Shown piece after piece: positions 23,227 to 33,637 of a DNA stretch of 64,000 nucleotides. This stretch comes from Trema orientale (lineage: Eukaryota > Streptophyta > Magnoliopsida > Rosales > Cannabaceae), in assembly GCA_002914845.1 (NCBI GenBank), contig JXTC01000325.1, forward strand, positions 292,901 through 356,900, given 5' to 3'. Both the position numbers and the translations under genes were made by a program. The number at the start of each line of letters is the position of its first letter. The first letter of the stretch is position 1. Under the pieces are notes generated by a model. That model ran no database searches. It was given only the letters and a program-made list of their open reading frames with translations, and had not been told where the DNA came from.

Positions 23227-23328
23227 GTTAGAAAAGAAACAATAAACGTGTACAACTAATAATTATCACACATAGTAGTTAGAAAAGAAGTAATAAACAT
23301 GTACAATTAATAATTATCACACATAGTC
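23227..23328 (+). repeat. Two-unit tandem repeat, 51 bp
   Basis: Units start with GTTAGAAAAGAA at 23227 and 23278 and end with attatcacacatag. They differ at only a few positions, so this is a recent local duplication. Confidence 0.85.
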
Positions 23329-23330
23329 AC

Positions 23331-23440
23331 GAGTAGTTCGTGCGGTAAAAGCTTCTCTTATGAGAAGCAAGGGGAGTGGGGTTCGATCCTCATCCTCCTC
23401 TCTCTTCCATGCTAATTTAACTGATGTACTCCAAAAAAAA
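23331..23440 (+). mobile_element. Possible tRNA-derived SINE
   Basis: A box-B-like GGTTCGATCCT at 23380-23390 lies about 46 bp downstream of a weak box-A-like TAGTTCGTGCGG (23334-23345). The segment ends in a short A-run at 23433-23440. This is the layout of a plant SINE. The box A match is poor and no target duplication was found. Confidence 0.35.
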
Positions 23441-23727
23441 TAGGCTTTTCTTTTACCAAAACGTGTACTTTATCTGTACTTTATCCTTTATAAAAAATAA
23501 ATGACTGTTGACCAATATATTTACGGTATACCAATTATCAATCAAAACTGAAAAAAAGAAAAAGAAAAAGAAAATAACATAAGCACTTGGAGGACAGACT
23601 CGTTAAGCGAGATATAGATATATTCAATTGGGTTCCTTATATGGTGAGATTTAATTTACCTCTATGAAAATTATACTCTAAAATTTTCCCCAAATGTTTT
23701 TACCCTAAATAAACAAGAAAACAACCA

Positions 23728-23938
23728 TGGATTTCTTGAAATTTTATTCCACCTAATACCCTTGGGCAATGAATCACATGTTATTTCACAGCCCAAATAG
23801 ATGGAAATTGTGAAGGACTAACGGGAGACTAAATTGTAAGTTAGAAGAGCTAAAGGCTACCAAAAAAAAAAAAAGGACAAGACTTATTAAGTAATACATT
23901 GGGTAAAGATCGGGGACTCTAGGTGATATTAACCCAAA
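23728..23938 (-). repeat. Right arm of the 1.9 kb inverted repeat
   Basis: Read on the minus strand it parallels 22031-22242: GGGTTAATATCACCTAGAGT at the outer end, then taacttacaattt, cgttagtccttc and ccaagggtattaggtggaata. The reading frame at 23786-24028 on this strand is a shadow of the repeat. Confidence 0.7.
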
Positions 23939-24655
23939 AAAAAAAAAATCATTTTTTCCCCTTAATTTTTTTTTTAAAAAAAAAACTATGAATGCTAGAC
24001 TTTCTTGTAAAAATGCCAAAAAAAGCAATCATTCAAAGCAAAAAAAAAAAAAAAAAAAAAGGAAAAAAAAGGAAGAAGGAGAAGAAAAAGAAGCAACTAA
24101 TTTAAGCCTAGTCTAAATCAAGACTAATGACGGATATTAACTGAGCTGATGGCGATCATCAAATATCATAACACCGATTTTTTTTTTTTTTCTTAAGGGA
24201 AGTTGAAGCTATAATTCCAAAATACTATTAGATAAGAGTCCATTAAAAAAAGAGAGATAGAGAGAGAGAGAAAAAAAAAAGTACAATACCAATTAGTATA
24301 TGTTGTATTTTGAATTAATTCAAATTTCAAGTTACTCAAAGACTACTATTATCTATGAATCCTCTAATATCCAACTATTAATAATTTAGTCCCTAGTCTC
24401 CATAATTAAAGTAAGGATTATGATAAAACTGGTTTTATCATATTTAGATTTTAAAATCCAATCAATTTAACAGTTGAAATTTAAGAAATTATGAATGGAA
24501 TGTATAGAGGAAAATAAATAATTTAATGATCTAGATAGAGAGATTATAGTGCCAAATCTTAGGTCGAAGGAGAAGTACTAAATGTAGTCTTTCTTTTTTC
24601 TGAAGTTCTACTTTAAGACATAAGAGTGTAAAAGAGATTACATTTAACACTCCTC
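23939..24655. other. A-rich spacer
   Basis: Several long A-runs (around 23935-23946 and 24040-24068) and a GA-rich microsatellite near 24250-24280. No gene. Confidence 0.5.
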
Positions 24656-25004
24656 TATGTCAAAATAAGTTAGAACTTAGGGTTAAAATCAAATAGAAAT
24701 ACTTTAACGTTATCATCGACTTTGAGTTTTAACAATTATTTTTTACATCTCTAATTAGGTTGAGAACTCACAAAGTGTATGTGATGTAGACGAAACGCTG
24801 GTGGTGGATGTCCTTTAAAGTTTTTCTTTATGTCAAAATAAGTTAGAACTTAGGGTTAAAGTCAAATAGAAATACTTTAACGTTATCATCGACTTTGAGT
24901 TTTAACAATTATTTTTTATATCTCTAATTAGGTTGAGAACTCACAAAGTGTATATGATGTAGATGAAACGCTGGTGGTGGATGTCCTTTAAAGTTTTTCT
25001 TTAT
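24656..25004 (+). repeat. Two-unit tandem repeat, 173 bp
   Basis: tatgtcaaaataagttagaa starts at 24656 and again at 24829. The units are almost identical across the full 173 bp (for example acatctct versus atatctct), which marks a recent duplication. It is non-coding. Confidence 0.9.
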
Positions 25005-25009
25005 GACTT

Positions 25010-26123
25010 AGTATCACGACCAGAAATCCAAAGTCGTAGTTTTTAGTAATTCCAAAATTCCAGTAATTTTTAGTAATTTTAAGTTGTAATAGTAATAAAC
25101 AGCGATTTTCAAAATTTCAGAAAATAAAATAGTTAGAATTTTTAAGTTTTAGTCCTTAAAAGTAAGTAAATTTTAAATTAGGAATCTCATTAGTTTTAAT
25201 TTCTTGAGAAAACATACACTTAAAATTTAGATGAATTACATTTAAATTATTTAGAAACTTTTTATTTAAAATCATAAATTTTGGTAAAATGAGTCTAATT
25301 AAAACCTTAGGTCCAAAGTTCAAATAATTCACGTAAAATCAATTGTAGTTTAAAATATTCACTTTAGTAACAAAATCATCCTCATACATCCACTTAGTAA
25401 ATAAACTAATTTGGCTAAATATATGTACAAGGAAAAGAAATCAAACAGGATATAGACACTCACCAGGCAATAGGAACAAGATTGTAGGCACAAGTCAAGC
25501 AGCTTGTCTAACCATTGAGACCACTACCTCAAATATACAAATACCTAAAAATGGGAGAAAGTAGGGGGGTTGAGCACATGAATGCTCAGTAAATATTCAA
25601 TTAAATGTTTTTAACCAGTGTAAATATTTACTTTCAAGGTCTTGCATTGTCAGTAAAATATTCAAATAGTTTTCAGAAATCCAATTGAAAATATTATCCA
25701 AAAGTTTAAATATTCTAAATCATTATAAAATGTCATCTCAAATCAAAATTATTTTTCAAAGGTTCAAACATTCTAAACCTTTGTAAAACATTACATCAAA
25801 TCCAATACATATCTATTCAAGTCAAGCACATAACCGGTAATACAATCAATGACATGTCTAAGCCACCAAAGACTGGTGACTGTAAGTATGCAATATAGTG
25901 TGAGCCACTCAAATGGGTAACTGCATATATGTAATGTATTCAAGTCATTTGAGCACCCTACATAGGGTACCGTAAGTCCGAGCACCCTGAATGCGTATCG
26001 TAAGTCCGAGCACCCAGTAGGGGTACCATAAGTCCGTCGGCCACGTAGGTGCAATGAATGTATGCAATGCTAAATGGATGATAGGAGTGAGAATATATAC
26101 TATTTTCCACAAAATACCAAAAT
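25010..26123 (+). mobile_element. LTR-like fragment, cut by the gypsy insertion
   Basis: It begins GTATCACGACCAGAAATCCA and has the same general order of phrases as the block at 39181-41832: an opening tcacgac..gaaa.tccaaa, a gggag/gggg..tgag..ca..agcccagtaa block and a zone of short tandem repeats. The tandem zone at about 25950-26040 repeats a gagcaccc..gggtaccgtaagtcc unit three times. It stops where the gypsy LTR begins. It is probably a diverged LTR remnant of a Ty3/gypsy-type family. Confidence 0.45.
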
Positions 26124-28817
26124 TGTAACACCCCATAACTTAGGTATACACCTAAGCTAGAAAATATTTAATTTCCATATTCATCTTATATCATAAAATG
26201 CGAAAATAATCTGGTAATAATTTTTTTTTTAAAACTAAAAGAATATTTAAACTGAAAAACAACCTCTTATTAAAACATCCGGAAACAAAACCTAATACTC
26301 AAATAACCTATGAAATAAAAATACTAAATTTTTAATCCAAAAGCCAAACACAAGGAAATAAAACTTAAAGTCGATTAAAAACATCCTAATGCCATTTGGG
26401 ATTCCACCGCTGCCGCCAGCCAACCTTCAACAATCTATTGCTCATCTGAAAATTTTAAAAGAATGGGATGAGTTTGCGCCCAGTAAGTAAATCTCATGCA
26501 TGCAATGAATGTCGTGTTTTATGAATAATGCATTTTAAGAATCATAACTATACAGCCCCTCCTTTGAAAAATATCTTAATCATAAACGTTACTATTTCAT
26601 AAAACTTTTCATACTTGAGCTCAACATAGTGTAATGCCAAGTCTATCAGAAGTGATGAGCCATAAATATAGTTGTCATGACAAGTATATAACCTTGTAGC
26701 TATTCGGATCCCATATAGCTATCATACTACAATGGCTAGCATTGCCGTTTAAACATTCGTTTTTAACATGGTGACTGTAGGTCATTCAGTCAGGTGCTCA
26801 TACTCCTTTCAAGAACTTAATACACACTTAAATAAAAACATTCTTCTTTGAACAAAAATCTGGTTGCATAGTGCTTTAGAAATCATTCCTTAAAAATCAT
26901 AATCTCTTGTGCAATTTATGCAATACTTGTGCATACTTATGTCATACTTAATATGCAAACTAAAATAGCATAGCATATAATAACATGCCATATTGATCAT
27001 CAAAACATCACATAATAGCACATAAATTTACACATAAACACATAGGGTGAGATTTACTTACCTCAAGTCCTTAGAAAAAACTTTGTAGTGAAATACCACA
27101 CAACCAACCTCGTTGAAACCACGTGCCTCTTCTTTATCCTTTATTTTTTTATTTATTATTTATGAAAAATATTAAAAATATTAACACATGATATCATTGC
27201 TCTTAAGAAACATATTTCATATGTTTAAAATATCTATAACATAAAATAACATAATAATTTTCATAATACAACTAAATCTGTAAACGTTCAGCAAACTAAG
27301 CATGCTTAAATAATTTTAGATTCAAACATATAATTCGGTTTATTCCACAAATTTTCATACCTCATTAATACACATAAACAAAGATATAGAAAAATTATTG
27401 GAATTTATAAAAAATATTTAGGATGTTTTTCATAATTTTGAATCCAAATCTTGTAACCTAGTAAAACTGTTAAACTGAAAACCAGTGCACAATGATAGAA
27501 TTTTATAGATTTTTTCTTAAATCAAAATAATCTGAAACTTTTTGAAGTATTTCTAACACAATATAAAACATGAAAAAAAATTATAAATTCCAAAATATAC
27601 CATTAGATAGCACTTTAAATTCATGAAATTCTACATCAGGATTTATATCAGCACTGAAATCAGCAAAATAGTAAGATTACGAAAATCATATTTAATTGTA
27701 AAAATTTCCAAAAATCACAAAAATATTTGGAGAACCTAATCGCACATTGATACACATCTAGTAAAAATTTCAAGTCAAAAAGATATCAATATCATGGGTT
27801 TCGAACGTTACCAAACAGAAATATTAAATCTATCAGATTCACTGATATTAAGGACAGTATAAATAAGAAATTTAATAACGAATACAAATATACCTCTATG
27901 ATTATAAAAATTTCCAGAATATAACCTATAAACAAGTTATTAAAATTTCAAATTCTATAAAAAATTCTAACCCTAGATATCATAGGTTGAATTTTGATGT
28001 AACAGCGGCAAAAACAATAAAATCAAAGAAATGAGTGTTTTTAAATGTTTACCTTCTTCTTGAAAAATTGAAGAAAACTAAGCAAAACTCTTGAAATCAC
28101 AAATACTCAGCAACTAAGAGAGAAAGAGAGGTAGAGAGAAATGTAAGAGGAGGCTTAATTATATTTACAAGAGAGGGCATAATATATATAGGTTTGTAGC
28201 TTAGGGTTTTTTTTTTGTTTATGTCAATCAACGTTTTTTTTTTTAAATCAATTATCACCTTCCTTTTTCTTTACAATTCCTTCACTTGAAGCTCCCCTTT
28301 TTAAATTTCTTTTTTAAAAAAATAAAATTATTTATCACTTTTTTTTTTTTTTTTTAAAACCTAACATATTAACCTATCACTAGGTTTCATCAAATTGTGG
28401 GAAACTTCCCTTTTCTCCTTTTTTTTTTTTGACTAAATTAGAATTTTATTTATTTATNNNNNNNNNNNNNNNNNNNNNNNNNNNNNNNNNNNNNNNNNNN
28501 NNNNNNNNNNNNNNNNNNNNNNNNNNNAATACGAACTTGACTAAGATTTAAATAATAATAATTATTAGAATAATTCACTTAACTCAATAATAGACACAAA
28601 TTAATCATTTTATTATAACAATCATAAATAAATGCAAATGCATGAAAATTTATTTCTCATTAGGCACGTAGTCAACTTGGCTTTCATGTGCGTATTTCAC
28701 TGCAACCGTATTCACAAAAATTTTGTTAGTGCATAACCGTTTCACTTATCATAAGCATAGATTTAAAATACATAAAAAACGAAAAAAATCATATTATAGG
28801 ATAGACTTGATATTACA
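26124..28817 (-). repeat. 3' LTR of the gypsy element (gapped)
   Basis: It begins TGTAACACCCCATAACTTAG and ends GACTTGATATTACA on the plus strand, matching the LTR at 33638-36464. A 70-base N gap lies at 28458-28527. The other LTR has more sequence at the corresponding place, so the gap size is nominal. Confidence 0.93.
28458..28527. other. Assembly gap (70 N)
   Basis: A run of 70 undetermined bases within the gypsy 3' LTR, next to T-rich low-complexity sequence. Confidence 0.99.
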
Positions 28818-28853
28818 ATTTCCTACCCCCTTAAAATAATTTCGTCCTCGAAA
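28818..28853 (-). promoter_or_regulatory. Gypsy polypurine tract
   Basis: On the minus strand the sequence just before the 3' LTR reads TTTTAAGGGGGTAGGAAAT, preceded by GAGGACGAAATTA. This is the usual plus-strand priming site of plant Ty3/gypsy elements. Confidence 0.8.
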
Positions 28854-30806
28854 TTATAACTTACCAAATAAGTTCGGATATTTAGATCTAATCTCATCTT
28901 CACGTTCCCAAGTTGCCTCTTCCATTGCATGATAGCCCCAAAGAACCTTGACCAATTTAATTTTCTTGTTGCGAAGCTCCTTTTCCTCTCTTTCTAAAAT
29001 TCGGATAGGAACTTCTTCATATGTCAGGTCTTTTCGCAATTGGAGAGGTTCATAACTTAAGATATGTGATGGATCAGCTAAATATTTTCTTAACATCGAG
29101 ACATGAAATACATTATGTACCTCAGAAATTCTCGGCGGTAAGGCCAATTTATTGGCCATGTCCCCAACTCGTTCTAAAATCTCAAATGGTCCAATGAATC
29201 GTGGACTTAGCTTTCCCTTTACACCAAACCTCATAACTCCCTTCATTGGTGCAACCTTAAGAAATACCATGTCTCCAACTGAAAATTCTAAGTCCTTTCG
29301 TCTCTTATCTGCATAACTCTTTTGACGACTTTGGGCTGTTTTCATCTTTTTCCTGATTCTTTCCACAATATCAGCTGTTTGTTGTACAATTTTTGGACTT
29401 AGAAGTTTTCTCTCACCAACTTCATGCCAATGAATCGGGGAACGACATTTCCTACCATAAAGTGCCTCATAAGGTGCCATATCAATCGTTGCCTGGTAGC
29501 TGTTATTATAAGAAAACTCTATCAATGGTAGATAGTTGTCCCACGTAATACCAAAATCTAGAATACAGGCTCTTAACATATCTTCAAGTGTTTGGATCGT
29601 CCTTTCAGATTGGCCATCAGTCTGCGGATGGAAAGCAGTGCTAAACCTTAATTGTGTGCCCATAGCTTTTTGTAGACTTTTCCAAAATTTGGAGGTAAAC
29701 TTCGGGTCTCGATCGGACACAATTGATACAGGAATTCCATGCAATCTCACAATTTCATTAATGTAAAGGTTAGCATACTTGTCCATAGAATAAGTATTAC
29801 ACGTCGGAAGAAAGTGTGTTGACTTTGTAAGTCTATCCACAATCACCCATATGGAATTTGCACCTTTCCTTGTTCTTGGTAATTCAAGGACAAAATGTAT
29901 GGTAATATGCTCCCATTTCCACTCAGGCACTATTAGTGGTTGCAATAAACCTGAGGGTCGTTGATGCTCTGTTTTCACTTGTTGACAAATGAGACAATGC
30001 TCAACGAACTGTGCAATATTTCTAGGCATATTGACCCACCAGAAGTGCTTTCTTAAATCACGATACATTTTCGTACTTCCTGGATGTACAGAATAAGGGG
30101 TCTCATGTGCCTCTCGCATGATCTCCTTCTTGAGTTCAAGATCATTAGGAACACATAAACGATCGATAAACCTCAATGTATTGTCTGAGGTGATTACAAA
30201 GTCTTTATATTTTCCAGCTTCTGCACCTTCACAAAACTTCATCAATGTAGGATCATTACTTTGTGCAGATTTAATTCGATCCAAAAGTGTTGATTTTACT
30301 GTCAAAGTAGCCATGTAGGCAGAATTTCCTTGATCTATTACTTCTAATCTCAAGCGTTGCATATCCAAAATTAGCGGTAGAATTTCACGTATAGAAACAA
30401 CAGAGCTGGAAGATTTTCGACTTAATGCATCTGCAACTACATTCGCCTTTTCTGGATGATAGTTGATTACACAGTCATAATCTTTCACTAGCTCGAGCCA
30501 TCGCCGTTGCCTCATATTAAGTTCTTTCTGTGTGAAGAAATATTTCAAACTTTTATGGTCGGTATAGATTTCACACTTAACCCCATATAGATAGTGTCGC
30601 CAAATTTTTAAAGCAAACACCACTGCAGCAAGCTCGAGGTCATGTGTTGGGTAATTCTTCTCATACTCTTTCAGTTGTCGTGAGGCATAAGCTATTACTC
30701 TTCCGTGTTGCATGAGAACACATCCCAAACCATTTTTGGATGCATCACTATAGATGACAAATCCTTCAACTCCTTCAGGAATGGCCAAAACAAGAGCAGT
30801 AGTCAA
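28854..30806 (-). pseudogene. Gypsy RNase H-integrase-chromodomain segment
   Basis: A 650-residue open frame. The N-terminal third is RNase H ([46 protein letters not shown]). An integrase follows, with an H..H..C..C finger ([23 protein letters not shown]), the core block [20 protein letters not shown] and a chromodomain-like C terminus. The first catalytic Asp expected in the WEHI..DF block is His here (codon at 29895-29897), so the integrase should be inactive. It is separated from the upstream RT segment by a TGA at 30807-30809. Confidence 0.92.
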
Positions 30807-32210
30807 TCATTGCTTCAGCTCCTTAAAACTTTTTTCACAATTATCAGACCATAAGAATTTCACGTTCTTTCGGGTCAACTGGGTTAGTGGAGATGAAATC
30901 TTTGAAAAACCCTCCACAAACCTTCTATAATACCCTGCAAGACCGATGAAACTTCTAACTTTTTTTATACTGGTTGGCGTTGGCCAATGTTGAACTGCTT
31001 CCACCTTACTAGGGTCAACAGAAACACCATCTTTAGAAACAATATTTCCTAGAAAATAAATTTGCTTCATCCAGAATTCGCACTTCGTAAATTTGGCATA
31101 AAGCTTATTCTCTTGAAGAATTTGTAAGACAGTGCGTAAATGTTGTTCATGTTCTTCTTCAGACTGAGATTATATCAAGATGTCATCTATAAAGACGATA
31201 ACAAATTGATCTAAATAGTCTTTAAATACTCGATTCATCAACTCCATAAACGCTGCAGGGGCATTCGTTAGGCCAAAACGCATGACCAAAAATTCGTAAT
31301 GCCCGTATCTCGTTCTAAAAGCAGTTTTTGATACATCATCTTCCTTGACTTTCAATTGATGATATCTTGATCTTAAATCAATTTTTGAGAAGTGTCCAGC
31401 TCCTTGTAGTTGATCGAATAAGTCTTCAATCCAAGGCAACAGATACTTATTCTTTATTGTTACTTTATTCAATTCCTTGTAATCGATACACAGTCTCATT
31501 GAACCATCTTTCTTCATAACAAAAAGCACTGGAGCTCCCCATGGTGAATGACTAGGTCTGATGAACTTCTTATCTAAAAGATCTTGAAGTTGTTCTTTAA
31601 GCTCTTTTAATTCAGCTGGAGCCATGCGATAAGGTGCCTTAGAAATAGGCGCCGTACCGGGGACCAAATCTATCACAAACTCAATCTCACGATCCAGGGG
31701 TAGACCAGGTAAATTTTCGGGGAAAATATCTACGTAGTCCTGAACTACTGGTACTTGGCTTACTTTGATCTCTTTCTCTGGCACCTCAATTACTGACGCA
31801 AGATAACCAGCATAACCTTTGTTCAGCATGTGTTGAGCCTTCATTGCAGTAATAATAGGTACTCGGGGTACATTCTTAACTCTAAGGAAAGAAAAACTTG
31901 GTTCAGTCGGCGGTTGAAAGGTCACTTCCTTTTTACTACAATCAATAGTTGCATGATTTGCACTCAACCAATCCATGTCCAGTATAATGTCGAAACCACG
32001 AATGTCTAGAAGAACAAGGTCTACAAATACTTCTCGTCCATCAACTAGGATTTTGCATCCTTTGAGCTTACTACAAGATTCTAGAATAGCTCTTGAAGGT
32101 GTGGAAATACTAACCATTTATATAAAGGTTCTGGTGTAGCTTCTAACTTTTCAGCAAAGGATAAGTTGACAAAAGAATGAGTAACTCCCGAATCAATTAA
32201 AACAGAAGCA
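30807..32210 (-). pseudogene. Gypsy protease-reverse transcriptase segment
   Basis: Protease: LIDSGVTHSF is encoded near 32165-32205, but the rest of the protease ([20 protein letters not shown]) is in another frame, so a frameshift lies near 32118. The RT blocks run from there: [41 protein letters not shown], and the catalytic FIDDILI. A TAA at 31170-31172 follows immediately after that motif. The frame then continues with SQSEEEHEQHL and LGNIVSKDGVSVDP, and ends at the TGA at 30807-30809. Confidence 0.9.
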
Positions 32211-32399
32211 GGAATACCAGAAACAATCATAATACCTATAGCAGATAATATACACAATCAATATCATGATTATTGCTAAAAGATCTAGTTAGTAGAGTTT
32301 ACCTGTAATAACATCATTCGAAGTGTCAGCCTCTTTGTATGTCATAGCCTAGATGCGCCCTTGAGTTTTCTTTTGCCCACTGTTGCCACCAATGGTCTG

Positions 32400-33407
32400 G
32401 TTCTCCTTGCAGTCTTTGATAAAGTGCCCTGACTTCCCACATTTAAAACACAAATTAGAACCCATACGACATTCGCCTAAGTGAGCCTTTCCGCACTTTT
32501 CACAAGTTGTCGCCATCTTTTTATTGTTGTTACCACCTTTGTCGCCTCCGCTATGACTTCCTTTCCTCTTTTGGTTGTTTCTATACCAGGGCTTTCCTTT
32601 TTTATTTACGCCTGATTTTTGACTATTCAGTTGACGGGACTTCTCATCATCTTCAGCTAAAATCTAAGCTCGATCCAAAACCTCAGCATAGGTCGTTAAC
32701 TTCAAAACCTTGATCGAACGTCTTAAGTCAGGTTTCAATCCCATTTCAAACTTTCTCGCCTTACGCTCCTCAGGTCTACTAGATGTGGTGCAAAACGGGA
32801 TAGTTGTTCGAATCGACGTTCATATTATGAAACAGTCATGGACCCTTGCACTAAGTTAATGAACTCTATCTCTTTAGCTTGTCTCATAGAGTATGGAAAG
32901 TACTTCTCAAAGAAGATTTCTTTGAAACGATTTCATGTGATAAGGTTAGCTTGAGTATTGTGGATAGGATCAGTCGTCTCCCACCAATGTGCTGCCTCGC
33001 CTGTCATCATAAAAATAGCACACTCAACATGTTGTTGATTGGTGCATGTCAACAAACGAAAGACGTGTTTCAATTCTTTGATCCAGCCCTCTAGGATAAG
33101 TGGATCTGTGCCTCCCTGAAAACTTGAAGGTTTCATCCTCCTGAATTGCTCATAAACAGGGAGTGTTACTCCACCAGGATGAGGAGATTGAGCAGCTTGT
33201 GCATGTGGTTGTTGTTGTTGGTGCTGTAAAACTTGGTTAACAGAATTTGTTATAAGCTACACCAGGTTGTCCACATTTATTTGCACATTCTGAGTCTGAC
33301 TCCTAGCTCGTCGTTGGGGCTGATTACTGACTCCTAGCTCGTCGTTGGGGCTGATTACCCTCTCCTTCCATAGAGGCATTTCGTGAAAAGTTTTGTCGTG
33401 GTGGCAT
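32400..33407 (-). pseudogene. Gypsy gag remnant
   Basis: A probable gag ATG lies at 33405-33407 (MPPRQNFSRNAS). A 31-bp tandem duplication at about 33301-33362 shifts the frame. The gag core survives at 32933-33136 (FQGGTDPLILEGWIKELKHV and a GEAAHWWE block). A CCHC knuckle (CFKCGKSGHFIKDC) is at about 32407-32456. An extra TAG is visible near 32660. Confidence 0.85.
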
Positions 33408-33619
33408 CTCTAAAAAGAAAAATCTTACTAAAGTCCCGTTCTAGAGTTCTAAATAAAAATAATAATAAACATGTATAACAAAAATCATATATATAAAAGA
33501 AACATAAACAATTCTATTTCATCTTTTTCACTTACCAGTTGGCTGAAAGCGGGCTTCCCATGGCATTAACCTAATTTTATCCTTTTTTTTAAAAAAAAAG
33601 TCTACAGAATCGACTAAAC

Positions 33620-33637
33620 TCTTGCTCTGATACCAAC
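33620..33637 (-). promoter_or_regulatory. Gypsy primer-binding site
   Basis: Next to the 5' LTR the minus strand reads GTTGGTATCAGAGCAAGA, complementary to the 3' end of initiator tRNA-Met. Confidence 0.93.

Noticed and set aside
25791-26136. Minus-strand frames with repeated short phrases
   Set aside because: They are translations of the tandem repeat zone in the LTR-like fragment.
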